Shown here piece by piece: positions 7,881 to 16,413 of a DNA stretch of 33,165 nucleotides. The stretch's first letter is position 1, and each line of letters starts with the position of its first letter. Source of the DNA: Ruminococcus sp. UBA3665 (lineage in GTDB: Bacteria; Bacillota; Clostridia; Oscillospirales; Ruminococcaceae). The position numbers were made by a program, and so were the translations under genes. The DNA lies in assembly GCA_002373165.1 (NCBI GenBank), contig DFJS01000068.1, forward strand, positions 2,943 to 36,107, read 5' to 3'. Under the pieces are notes generated by a model. The model ran no database searches. It saw only the letters and a program-made list of their open reading frames with translations, and was not told where the DNA came from.

Positions 7881-8681
7881 ATGCAGTCTGATTTTGAAAT
7901 TCAGGACGGCGTGCTGAAAAAATATCACGGTACGGACAGCAGAGTCATGATTCCGGAAGGTGTCACAGCTTTGGGAGATCGTGCTTTTGAAAACTGCTCT
8001 CATGTAATCGAGATTAATTTCCCTAAAAGCATTATTTCCGTCGGAATGGATGTATTCAAAGGCACGGCATGGCTGGAGCACTATCCGGATGATTTTGTCA
8101 TCATCAATGATATTCTGGTATCTTATCGGGGCAAAGGCGAAGAAGCAGTGATTCCGGAACATATCAGAAAAATCAGAAGTTATGCCTTTTTCAAGACAAA
8201 AAATCTGAAAAAAATCGTCATTCCGGAAGGAGTGACCAGTATCCCAAGAGGTGCATTCTGTTTATGTTCCGGTCTGAAGAGTATCCGGATTCCGGACAGT
8301 GTCACAGAAATTGAGAGTTCGGCATTTGTAGCATGTAACAATCTGGAAACGATTATCACGAAATATGATGCATATCCGCACGAGATTTTATATAATCAGC
8401 AGCTGACGGATATTTTCAGACTGCTTTACGGCAATCATCCCGGCTGGACTGCGAATCGTATAGAACATGTTCTCCGGATTTTGATTCTGCACCGATGTAC
8501 GCCGACGTTCAGAATGATTCTGCATTCTGAAAAATTTCAGAAATATATTCCACCTGAACTGCTGGATGCACTGATTCTGTCAGCGAATAAAAATCAGGCT
8601 TATGAAATTCAGCTTCTGCTGATGGAGTATAAAAATCAAAAAAACAGTTATCTGGATATTGGAGAGAATTTAAAATTATGA
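7881..8681 (+). CDS. LRR_5 protein 4, two-lobed
   Basis: A 266-residue protein with two LRR lobes. After two N-terminal repeats there is an internal second cap (YPDDFVIINDILVSYRG, residues 68-84), then three more LRRs. The same YPD(G/D)xxI second cap occurs in the genes at 16410, 17309, 18172 and 20406. The C-terminal module is divergent (MEYKNQKNSYLDIGENLKL). AAAGGAG at 7867-7873 precedes ATG 7881. The last codons (GGA GAG) provide the ribosome site for the next gene, which overlaps by ATGA. Confidence 0.88.
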   Translation: MQSDFEIQDGVLKKYHGTDSRVMIPEGVTALGDRAFENCSHVIEINFPKSIISVGMDVFKGTAWLEHYPDDFVIINDILVSYRGKGEEAVIPEHIRKIRSYAFFKTKNLKKIVIPEGVTSIPRGAFCLCSGLKSIRIPDSVTEIESSAFVACNNLETIITKYDAYPHEILYNQQLTDIFRLLYGNHPGWTANRIEHVLRILILHRCTPTFRMILHSEKFQKYIPPELLDALILSANKNQAYEIQLLLMEYKNQKNSYLDIGENLKL

Positions 8682-9436
8682 ATCAAAATTTTACAATCAT
8701 AGATGGCATACTGGAAAAATATCACGGACAAGAAGAAACTGTCATCATTCCGGATGGTGTAACGGCAATCCGGTATCAGGCATTTCATGTCCTGTTAGGC
8801 AATGAATTTCTGAAATCCGTGATTCTTCCGGAAGGCGTGACGAGAATCGGAAAAGAAGCCTTTTTCTGGTGTAAAGCCCTGAAACATGTTCAGTTTCCGG
8901 ACAGTCTGACCGAAATAGGAGATTCTGCATTTTACAGCTGTGAGAAACTGACAGATCTCAGTCTTCCGCCGCATCTGGATACTATCAGTGAACATGCGTT
9001 CAGCTGCTGCAAATCTCTCACAGAAATCGCTCTTCCGGATAAAATCAGGAAAATCGGATTAGGTGCGTTCAATCATTGCGATGCTGTAAAAACTCTGACT
9101 TTTTGTCAGGTTGTCTGTGAACTGCATCCGGAACGCGGCTTCGGCTGGGAAGAGGCTTTCAAAATGGCCGATTATATCCGGCATTTTATACAAAATCCCC
9201 GGTATGTCGGAGCAGTCACGCATATGACGAAACATATCCAGCATCTTTTATTTATTGATGAAGAACATTTCCGGAAAGTTCTGGAATCCGGAAGAATCTT
9301 CACAAGCGAAAATATCAGTCAGGCAATTCAGCTTGCCAATCAGCTGGGATGCTATGAAAAGCAAATCCTGCTGACAGAATACAAAGCCCGAACGATTGGC
9401 TTTCAAGAAATTGCCAATCAATTATATTTATCATAA
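8678..9436 (+). CDS. LRR_5 protein 5
   Basis: A 252-residue protein with the cap FTIIDGILEKYHG and about five LRRs up to residue ~150. A C-terminal module follows with HFRKVLESGRIFTSENISQA and TEYKARTIGF, ending LYLS. It overlaps the previous gene by 4 nt and probably relies on translational coupling. It is the last LRR gene before the MoxR gene, 14 nt upstream of it. Confidence 0.88.
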   Translation: MNQNFTIIDGILEKYHGQEETVIIPDGVTAIRYQAFHVLLGNEFLKSVILPEGVTRIGKEAFFWCKALKHVQFPDSLTEIGDSAFYSCEKLTDLSLPPHLDTISEHAFSCCKSLTEIALPDKIRKIGLGAFNHCDAVKTLTFCQVVCELHPERGFGWEEAFKMADYIRHFIQNPRYVGAVTHMTKHIQHLLFIDEEHFRKVLESGRIFTSENISQAIQLANQLGCYEKQILLTEYKARTIGFQEIANQLYLS

Positions 9437-9450
9437 AGGAGTTTTTTATC

Positions 9451-10566
9451 ATGGAACAGAATTTTATCAAACCCCCCGTGGAAGTACGCTATGCCGATCA
9501 GCTCGCTTTTTTGAAAGCAGCCGATTCCCAGAACAAAAAACCGGAAAACTGGCAGCTGTCGCCGAAATCTGTCAGATTATTCATCCTCGGCGGCAAGGCC
9601 GTCAATCCGGAAACCGGAGAATCAAGGGAAATCAACCGGAAATTCTACGGCAATGATGCACTCGTCGAAAGATGCATTATCACCCTTGCCGGAAACAGAG
9701 GCCTGATGCTTGTCGGCGAACCCGGTACTGCAAAAACAATGCTCTCGGAACTGTTTTCGGCGGCCATCTGCGGAAAAAGTACCAATACTGTGCAGGGTAC
9801 TGCCGGAACTACCGAAGATATGATCAAATACAGCTGGAATTATGCGCTGTTACTGTCCAAAGGCCCCTGCCGGGAAGCTCTCGTGCCTGCGCCGCTCCTG
9901 ATCGGCATGGAAGAAGGCATCTTTGCAAGATTCGAGGAAATCACCCGTACGCCTGCCGAAATTCAGGACAGCTTGATTTCCGTCATGAGTGACCAGATTC
10001 TGAATATTCCCGAACTCGGCGACAACGGCCTGATTCTCGCAAAAGCCGGATTTAATATCATCGGTACGGCCAATACGCGCGATAAGGGTGTCAATGAAAT
10101 GTCCGGCGCATTAAAAAGAAGATTCAATTTCGAGACAGTCGCTCCCGTCCGGGATGTCAAGCTGGAAAAAGAAATCATCGTCCGCGAAGCCGTCGATCTG
10201 GCTAAAAACGGAAATATCGGCTGTGAAGTCAATCAGGATGTCGCCGAACTCTTAGCTGTGACATATCACGAACTGCGCGAGGGCATCACGGCCGAAGGCA
10301 CCATGATTGACAAGCCTGCCGCTGTGATGAGCACGGCCGAAGCCGTATCGGTCTATTATCAGACGCTTTGTCATGCGTGGTATTACGGTGACGGCAGACT
10401 GGAGCTTCCGGTTCTGACGGAAAATCTGCTTGGTGCAGTCTGCAAGGAAAACCGTGACGATCTGGAAAAATTAAAAGGCTACTTCCGGACGGCAGTCAAG
10501 GCAAAAAGTACCAGAGAAGGCGGCATCTGGAAGGCTTACTATGAAACTGCTCCGTTCCTGAAATAA
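9451..10566 (+). CDS. MoxR-family AAA+ ATPase, YehL-like
   Basis: A 371-residue cytosolic AAA+ ATPase. The MoxR family acts as chaperone or remodelling motors, usually with a vWA-domain partner. Seen here: Walker A GEPGTAKT (residues 89-96), a Walker B-type segment ARFEEITRTP (159-168) with Glu replacing the usual Asp, as I recall for YehL, a sensor-1 region GTANTRDKG (205-213), and RRF (223-225) as candidate arginine finger. The YehL assignment rests on these motifs plus DUF5682, vWA, SWIM and DUF4132 genes downstream in the expected order. The vWA partner gene is about 11 kb away, separated by LRR genes, which is unusual for a MoxR-vWA pair. The ribosome site AAAGGAG lies 10-11 nt before the ATG. 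Confidence 0.93.
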   Translation: MEQNFIKPPVEVRYADQLAFLKAADSQNKKPENWQLSPKSVRLFILGGKAVNPETGESREINRKFYGNDALVERCIITLAGNRGLMLVGEPGTAKTMLSELFSAAICGKSTNTVQGTAGTTEDMIKYSWNYALLLSKGPCREALVPAPLLIGMEEGIFARFEEITRTPAEIQDSLISVMSDQILNIPELGDNGLILAKAGFNIIGTANTRDKGVNEMSGALKRRFNFETVAPVRDVKLEKEIIVREAVDLAKNGNIGCEVNQDVAELLAVTYHELREGITAEGTMIDKPAAVMSTAEAVSVYYQTLCHAWYYGDGRLELPVLTENLLGAVCKENRDDLEKLKGYFRTAVKAKSTREGGIWKAYYETAPFLK

Positions 10567-10587
10567 TTTCTGAAAGGAGATTTTATC

Positions 10588-11676
10588 ATGAATCATTTTA
10601 AAATCAAAAACGGAGTATTAATCAAATATTATGGTAATGAAAAAGATGTTGTGATTCCGGATAGTGTCACCAGTATTGGAGAGTGGGCTTTTGTGAGTTG
10701 TGCAAGCCTGACAAATATCAACATTCCGGACAGTGTTACCAGCATCAGAGAATATGCTTTTCAACACTGTGAAAATTTGACAAGCATCAATATTCCGGAC
10801 AGTGTTACCAACATCGGAAATAATGTTTTTTTTGGCTGCACAAGCCTGACAAGCATCACTATTCCGAATAGTGTTACCAGCATCGGAGAATGTGCTTTTG
10901 AATTCTGTAAAAATTTGACAAGCATCAACATTCCGGACAGTGTTGTCAGCATCGGACGGGCTGCTTTTGGGTGCTGTACAAGCCTGACAAGCATCACTAT
11001 TCCGAATAGTGTTACCAGCATCGGAGAATGTGCTTTTGAATTCTGTAAAAATTTGACAAGCATCAACATTCCGAACCGTGTCACCAGTATCGAAACGAAG
11101 GTTTTTAAAAAATGTGAACGCCTAACAAGCATCAGCATTCCGGACAGTGTCACCAGCATCAAAAATAATGCATTTGAGGGCTGCACAAATCTGAAAAGAA
11201 TTACACTTCCGGAAGGAATAGAACTAGAAAGATATGCTTTTCCATCAGGAATAAAAATTACTTACCGAAAGAAAGGAACGGCTGAAACAATGAGCAAGGA
11301 AAAAACAGAGCTGATGCAAATGACAAACACCCAGCACACGGATTTTATGATGCAGAATAATATCCTGCAAAATTATCTGGGAACAGATGCAGAGTTAAAA
11401 CTTCCGGATTCTGTTAAAATTATTGACAATTCTGCTTTTTCCAGATGTCAAAGTTTGACTTCTGTGGAAATTCCGGACAGCGTGACCGAAATCAGGGATT
11501 ATGCATTCACAGGATGCAGCAGCCTGAAAGAAATTACGCTTCCGCAGGGAGTAAAATTCGGGAAAAATGTTTTTTATCAGTGCTCCAAACTGCAAACGAT
11601 AAAAATCAGATTTCCGGGCGGCTTTGTCGGAACGTTCGGCACTGAGGCTCTGGAAGGCATGTTCCAGAAAATTTGA
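10588..11676 (+). CDS. LRR_5 protein 6: highly regular, fused, no C-terminal module
   Basis: A 362-residue protein. After the cap FKIKNGVLIKYYG come eight to nine very regular 23-residue repeats (type IPDSVTSIGECAFEFCKNL), the most uniform in the window. At about residue 235 a new cap begins (MMQNNILQNYLGTDAELKLPDSV) with three further repeats, as if a second LRR gene had been fused in frame. An internal ATG at 11291 with a weak AAAGGA upstream might also start the second half separately. The protein ends EALEGMFQKI and lacks the YKYQHF module. It follows the MoxR gene by 21 nt. Confidence 0.87.
   Translation: MNHFKIKNGVLIKYYGNEKDVVIPDSVTSIGEWAFVSCASLTNINIPDSVTSIREYAFQHCENLTSINIPDSVTNIGNNVFFGCTSLTSITIPNSVTSIGECAFEFCKNLTSINIPDSVVSIGRAAFGCCTSLTSITIPNSVTSIGECAFEFCKNLTSINIPNRVTSIETKVFKKCERLTSISIPDSVTSIKNNAFEGCTNLKRITLPEGIELERYAFPSGIKITYRKKGTAETMSKEKTELMQMTNTQHTDFMMQNNILQNYLGTDAELKLPDSVKIIDNSAFSRCQSLTSVEIPDSVTEIRDYAFTGCSSLKEITLPQGVKFGKNVFYQCSKLQTIKIRFPGGFVGTFGTEALEGMFQKI
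10840..11073 (+). repeat. Perfect 96-nt repeat, 138-nt period, inside LRR gene 6
   Basis: Bases 10840-10935 and 10978-11073 are identical over 96 nt, offset by 138 nt (two 23-codon LRR units). Synonymous sites have not diverged, so this is a recent duplication or gene conversion. It is an LRR coding repeat, not a CRISPR array. Confidence 0.93.
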
Positions 11677-11695
11677 ACATAAGCAGGTGAATCGT

Positions 11696-12358
11696 ATGAG
11701 TTTCCAGATTGAACAGCATACTCTGCTCCGGTACAGAGCAGAAACGCCCGAAACAGAAGTCCTCATTCCGGACGGCGTGGAAATTCTGGATGTACAGTCA
11801 TTTTTCTGGTCGAAGCATCTGGAAATCCTGACAATTCCGGCAAGTGTCCGCGAAATCAGAAGCAATGCGTTCCGTGCCTGCCGTCAGCTGAAAGAAATCA
11901 GAATTTCCGAGGGAATTCCGGCTGTGGAAAAGGAAAGTTTCCGGGAATGCTGGAGTTTGCACACCCTGCGCTACAGAGAATTTTCTCTTCTGACGAATTG
12001 TGCGGATATGCCGGCTGTCCTGAAAATGATTGCACAGAGAAACTGTCGCGCCAGTGTGCCGAATTATGAAAAATATTCTGTCATAGGTGCAATGTTTTTC
12101 TATCATCCGGAAGAGGAGAAAATGATAAAATATATCCAGAAAGATTTCCGGAATCTGTATCAGAATCTGATTGAAGAAAATCAGATTTTAATGATGGAAA
12201 AAATTTTGCAGTCCGGAAAATTCATCACCGGGAAAAATATAGACGAGATCATCCGGTTTGCCATCGAGAATAAAAAATATGAAATCCAGACCATGCTGAT
12301 CAGCTATAAGAATCAGCATTTCGGCTATGATGATATCACAGAGAAATTAAAATTATAA
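11696..12358 (+). CDS. LRR_5 protein 7 (PE-T cap subfamily)
   Basis: A 220-residue protein from ATG 11696, chosen over the upstream in-frame start at 11624 because the cap (MSFQIEQHTLLRYRAETPETEVLIPDGV) begins here after GCAGGTGA (11683-11690). About four LRRs are followed by a complete C-terminal module (IEENQILMMEKILQSGKFI, then SYKNQHFGYDDITEKLKL). The usual Y-x-G cap is replaced by a P-E-T type cap, shared with the next three genes, which also share the GCAGGTGA ribosome site. Confidence 0.87.
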   Translation: MSFQIEQHTLLRYRAETPETEVLIPDGVEILDVQSFFWSKHLEILTIPASVREIRSNAFRACRQLKEIRISEGIPAVEKESFRECWSLHTLRYREFSLLTNCADMPAVLKMIAQRNCRASVPNYEKYSVIGAMFFYHPEEEKMIKYIQKDFRNLYQNLIEENQILMMEKILQSGKFITGKNIDEIIRFAIENKKYEIQTMLISYKNQHFGYDDITEKLKL

Positions 12359-12371
12359 GCAGGTGAGAACA

Positions 12372-12662
12372 ATGCCTTTTATCATCGAAAATCGGACTCT
12401 TGTCAAATATCTGCCGGAACCCGGTCAGACAAAAGTCATCATCCCGGACGGCGTGGAATGCATCGGCGCATTTGCATTTGTCAATGCCGGATTGGAAGAA
12501 TTATATCTTCCGAAAAGTGTGAACTTCATCAGTGCAGAGGCATTCCGTTTTTGCAGAAGGCTGAAAACAGTATATTTTCCGGAAGAGCCGCCTTTTGTTT
12601 CAGAATATGCATTTTTCAAATGTCCTCTGGAGCGTGTGATGTTCCGGAAAATGACGGAATAA
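12372..12662 (+). CDS. LRR_5 protein 8, short (no C-terminal module)
   Basis: Only 96 residues: the cap (MPFIIENRTLVKYLPEPG) and about three LRRs, ending CPLERVMFRKMTE. The C-terminal module is absent, and the next gene begins 16 nt later with its own intact cap, so this is not a simple frameshift within one gene. It could be a stand-alone short LRR or a 3'-deleted paralogue still in frame. The start ATG 12372 follows GCAGGTGA (12359-12366); the in-frame GTG at 12363 lies within that ribosome site. Confidence 0.75.
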   Translation: MPFIIENRTLVKYLPEPGQTKVIIPDGVECIGAFAFVNAGLEELYLPKSVNFISAEAFRFCRRLKTVYFPEEPPFVSEYAFFKCPLERVMFRKMTE

Positions 12663-12678
12663 CAGGCAGGTGAATAGA

Positions 12679-13347
12679 TTGCAGTATCTCATCACAGAAA
12701 ACGAGCTGTACCGCTGTATTCCTGAACCCGGTGAAACAGAAGCTGTGATACCGGAGAATGTGAAAAAAATCAACTGGAATGCATTTCTTTCATGTAATAC
12801 AGTCCGCAGGATTCAGCTTCCGGAAAGCATCAGGAAAATTCCCAACGGAACATTCAGTTACTGCTTTGGAATGAAACGTCTTTCCATCGGAACTGACCTG
12901 CATTTTGAATTTGATTTCCGGAATTTCAAAACAGGAAAAATCACAGAAATAGAATATCAGGGTCAGAAATTACAGAATCCGCCCGTCAGGCCGGAACAAA
13001 TCGGAATATTTTACCGGAGAATCAGAAAAAAGAAATTTTCTGATATTCAGAATGCAGATGAACAAAAATTTTTCTGGTGTGTATATTTCTTTCAGCCGGA
13101 GCATAAGAAAATCCGGAAATGTCTCCGAAAGAATTTTGATGAACTTTATCCTGTTCTGCTGAAAGACGGCAATGCCGAAATATTACGGGTACTGCTGGAA
13201 CATACGGAACTCGTCACAGAACAGAATATTCATTTGCTGATTCAGAAAGCAAATACATATGAAAGTTATGCATTGCAGATGATGCTGACGGATTATCAAT
13301 ATCAGCATTTTAATTTCCCGGATATCACAAAAAATTTAAAATTATAA
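12679..13347 (+). CDS. LRR_5 protein 9 (TTG start)
   Basis: A 222-residue protein. TTG 12679 is preferred: it lies 5-6 nt after GCAGGTGA (12666-12673) and aligns with the neighbouring caps (QYLITENELYRCIPEPGETE). The in-frame GTG at 12670 is part of the ribosome site. There are only three LRRs (to about residue 75), then a long C-terminal region with basic patches (FYRRIRKKKF) and the module ending TDYQYQHFNFPDITKNLKL. LRRs are reduced here and the helical module dominates. Confidence 0.85.
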   Translation: MQYLITENELYRCIPEPGETEAVIPENVKKINWNAFLSCNTVRRIQLPESIRKIPNGTFSYCFGMKRLSIGTDLHFEFDFRNFKTGKITEIEYQGQKLQNPPVRPEQIGIFYRRIRKKKFSDIQNADEQKFFWCVYFFQPEHKKIRKCLRKNFDELYPVLLKDGNAEILRVLLEHTELVTEQNIHLLIQKANTYESYALQMMLTDYQYQHFNFPDITKNLKL

Positions 13348-13359
13348 GCAGGTGAGTAC

Positions 13360-14025
13360 ATGGCATTAGAGATTCAGAATCAGATAATCAAAAAATATCT
13401 TGAAGAACCCGATATTACAGAAATCATCATTCCGGAAGGAATCAGAGAAATAGGAAGAAATGCTTTTTTTAAATGCAGTATACTGAAAAAAATAACTCTT
13501 CCGAAGAGCATGTACAGAGTTGAAAGTCTGGCATTTAATCAATGCGGAATGCTTTCCTGCATCGAGCTGAAACGTAATATTCATAATGTCAGCAGCATAT
13601 CCGTGACAGCCTGCCCGAACCTGCGAAGCATTATTTATTGCGGTACGGAAATTCCGCTTGCAGAAATCAGACCGTCTGATTATGGTCAGGCGTTTCAAAT
13701 GATCGCCGAGAAATATTTTTATAATACGCCAAAAATGCATCAGGGGTTTGTCTGGTATGTATTCTATACAAATCCGGATGATCTGCATGTCATGATTTAT
13801 ATCGGCAAGAATTTTGAAAGACTGTTCCGGCTTCTGCTGGAGATGAAACAGCCCAAAATTCTGAAAAAATTCCTCAAATGCGGAAAATTCCTGCTGGAGA
13901 AAAATATTGATGATTTTATTCAGTATGCCAATCAGGTGCAGAATTACGAAGCACAGATTATTCTGACAGAATATAAGCGGGATACATTCGGCTTTCAGGA
14001 TATTGCCGAAAAATTGAAATTGTAA
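13360..14025 (+). CDS. LRR_5 protein 10
   Basis: A 221-residue protein, closest in layout to the gene at 12679. The cap is LEIQNQIIKKYLEEPDITE, followed by three or four LRRs to about residue 95, then a C-terminal module with FERLFRLLLEMKQPKILKKF, EKNIDDFIQYAN and TEYKRDTFGFQDIAEKLKL. ATG 13360 follows GCAGGTGA (13348-13355). It is the last LRR gene before the DUF5682 gene, with a gap of 24 nt to that ATG. Confidence 0.87.
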   Translation: MALEIQNQIIKKYLEEPDITEIIIPEGIREIGRNAFFKCSILKKITLPKSMYRVESLAFNQCGMLSCIELKRNIHNVSSISVTACPNLRSIIYCGTEIPLAEIRPSDYGQAFQMIAEKYFYNTPKMHQGFVWYVFYTNPDDLHVMIYIGKNFERLFRLLLEMKQPKILKKFLKCGKFLLEKNIDDFIQYANQVQNYEAQIILTEYKRDTFGFQDIAEKLKL

Positions 14026-14049
14026 CCCGTGCAGAAAGGATGGAATCAC

Positions 14050-16413
14050 ATGGAACAAATTTTGTCACAGCAGCATATTGCTGAAAAAATTACGCTGGAT
14101 TTTCAGAATCAGATTGTATTTTTCCCCGTGCGCCATCACAGCCCCGTGTGCAGTTATCAGCTCCGGAATGTGATTGCCCGGTATCAGCCGGAAATCATCC
14201 TGATTGAAGGCCCCGAAAATGCAAATAATCTGATTCCTGTTCTTACGGATGAGAAAACCGTTCTTCCGGCGGCAATTTATTATTTTTATAAAGATAAGAA
14301 AAAATATATCTCCGAAGAAGCCGAAGATTATCACTGCTATTATCCGTTTCTGAACGCCTCGCCGGAATATACGGCAATGAAAGAAGCAAAAAAATTAAAT
14401 ATTCCGGCAAAGTTCATCGACCTGCCGTACAGCGAAATTCTGATTCACAGTCAGAAGTATCAGAAAAATTATGCCGATGATTCTTATCTTGTCAAAAGCA
14501 GATTTTATCAAAAGCTGTGCGAAAAGACCAATCTCCGGAATTTTGAGGAATTCTGGGAAAAATATTTTGAAATTGCCGGGCTGAGACTGTCTCCGGAACA
14601 GTTTATACAGCAGATGTATACTTACTGCATTCTCACCCGGCAGGAGAATTCCCCCGAAGAACTGGAAGCCGACGGCTGTACCGTCCGGGAACAGCATATG
14701 GCCTTCCGGATTCAGGAAGCAATGCAGAGCTTTCAGAAAATTCTTGTTGTAACAGGAGGCTTTCATTCCTGGGGGCTGTCAGAATTATTGAAATCCAAAG
14801 TCAAAGCTGTCAAACTGCATAAATTCCCGGAAGAAATTCAGAACTGCTATCCCATTGCCTATTCTTATCAGGCGGCCGATGCCCTGAGAGGATATGCCTC
14901 CGGCATGATGCACCCGTTTTTCTATGACAGCATTTCGCAGAAACTCGAAAACTGTGAAACGCCGGAACAGGTTTATCATGATCTTTGTCTGGATTTTCTC
15001 ACTAAAACCGCCAAAGAAAGCGCGAAAAAAGATATTCCTGTTTCAATTTCTGATATTACTTCTGCCTATTCGCTGACAGAAGGCCTTGCCGCGCTCCGGA
15101 ACTCTCCCGAACCGGGCATTGCCGAACTCTATGACGGCGTGACAGGCGCATTCATCAAAGGCGAAAAAACAGCAGCTTCTTCGCTGCCGCTGGAAATTCT
15201 CGCCCGTCTGGCCACAGGAGAAGGCATAGGCCATATCGGAGATAAAAATCACGTTCCGCCCCTGATTTCTGATTTTGAAAACCAGTGTAAAAAATTCAGA
15301 ATCAAAGCCAATACTGCTGTTCCGCAGGATGCCGAAATTTCACTGTTCAGCGGCGAAAAAGAACTGGAGAAAAGCCGTTTCTTCCACAGAATGGATTTTC
15401 TGGAGACGGAATTCTGCAAAATGACAAAGGGGCCTGATCTTCATGCCAACAAAGACAGAAGCCGCGTCCGCGAATTGTGGAAATATTGCCGCAGTCCGCA
15501 GACTGATGCCGCGCTTGTCGATCATACCACAGACGGCTCTACGCTGGAAGAAGCTTGCAGACATGTTGCTTCCGGAAAAATTCACCAGGAACACAGATGT
15601 GAAATTACTGCTCAGGTCAGCGTGGATTGTTTCCTGATGGGCGTTGCCCTTCCGGATGCCGATATTCGCCTGATGGAACAGATTCTCGCAGAAGACGGCG
15701 ATTTCTTCTCACTCGGAAAAGGCCTGCATTATTTCGATATGCTTCACGAACTCCGGAATTTATATCATTTTGAAGATACGGCCAATCTGCAATATATGCA
15801 CCAGTGCTTTTCCAAACTGATTGCACTGCTGCCGTCGATGAGTGCAGTACAGCCGGAACAGGCTCCGGATTGTATTAAAATCTGCAAATTATTATATAAC
15901 GTTTCGGGCAGAGTGTTCCCGGAACGGCAGGAAGAATATAAAGCGGCTCTGCTGTCGCTGGCCGGAAGAGAACAGAAAGAACCTTCTGTCTGCGGCGCGG
16001 CCATGGGACTGCTGTACGCTCTGGACGGCAATTATCTGCAAACTGCCGAAAATACAATGCAGGGCTATCTGACCGGTACGCCCGCTATGAAAAAACAGGG
16101 TGCGGCTTATCTCAAAGGCCTGTTTGAAACAGCTCGCGATATCGCATTGACAGATAAAAATTTCCTTGCAATGACAGATGTATTATTATCCGATATGGAA
16201 TATGATGATTTTATGGAAATTCTGCCGTCACTGAGACTCGCCTACAGCTATTTCACGCCGTTTGAAATTCAGGAAATCGCCGGAGAAGCCGCCGCTCTGC
16301 ACGGCCTGAAAGAAGAGCTGAATCCGGATTCTGCTCTGGATGAGGCACTTGTGGCATTCGGCGCGGAACTCGATGCCGAAATCTTCCGGACACTGAGGAG
16401 TGAAGCAGTATGA
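14050..16413 (+). CDS. DUF5682 family protein, YehM-like
   Basis: A 787-residue cytosolic protein. The DUF5682 hallmark is clear: FPVRHHSP at residues 25-32, then ILIEGPENA around 50-58, and VVTGGFHSWGL around 233-243. These His, Arg and Glu positions are the likely functional centre, but no activity is known to me. The C-terminal ~350 residues look helical. The family typically neighbours MoxR and vWA genes, as here. ATG 14050 lies 8 nt after AAAGGA; the in-frame GTG at 14029 precedes that site. The stop overlaps the next LRR gene by ATGA, which ties this core gene translationally to an LRR gene. Confidence 0.9.
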   Translation: MEQILSQQHIAEKITLDFQNQIVFFPVRHHSPVCSYQLRNVIARYQPEIILIEGPENANNLIPVLTDEKTVLPAAIYYFYKDKKKYISEEAEDYHCYYPFLNASPEYTAMKEAKKLNIPAKFIDLPYSEILIHSQKYQKNYADDSYLVKSRFYQKLCEKTNLRNFEEFWEKYFEIAGLRLSPEQFIQQMYTYCILTRQENSPEELEADGCTVREQHMAFRIQEAMQSFQKILVVTGGFHSWGLSELLKSKVKAVKLHKFPEEIQNCYPIAYSYQAADALRGYASGMMHPFFYDSISQKLENCETPEQVYHDLCLDFLTKTAKESAKKDIPVSISDITSAYSLTEGLAALRNSPEPGIAELYDGVTGAFIKGEKTAASSLPLEILARLATGEGIGHIGDKNHVPPLISDFENQCKKFRIKANTAVPQDAEISLFSGEKELEKSRFFHRMDFLETEFCKMTKGPDLHANKDRSRVRELWKYCRSPQTDAALVDHTTDGSTLEEACRHVASGKIHQEHRCEITAQVSVDCFLMGVALPDADIRLMEQILAEDGDFFSLGKGLHYFDMLHELRNLYHFEDTANLQYMHQCFSKLIALLPSMSAVQPEQAPDCIKICKLLYNVSGRVFPERQEEYKAALLSLAGREQKEPSVCGAAMGLLYALDGNYLQTAENTMQGYLTGTPAMKKQGAAYLKGLFETARDIALTDKNFLAMTDVLLSDMEYDDFMEILPSLRLAYSYFTPFEIQEIAGEAAALHGLKEELNPDSALDEALVAFGAELDAEIFRTLRSEAV

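Noticed and set aside
10588..11200. Evenly spaced DNA repeats that could look like a CRISPR array
   Set aside because: The repeats are in frame, the period is 69 nt (23 codons), and they translate into regular LRR_5 units without unique spacers.
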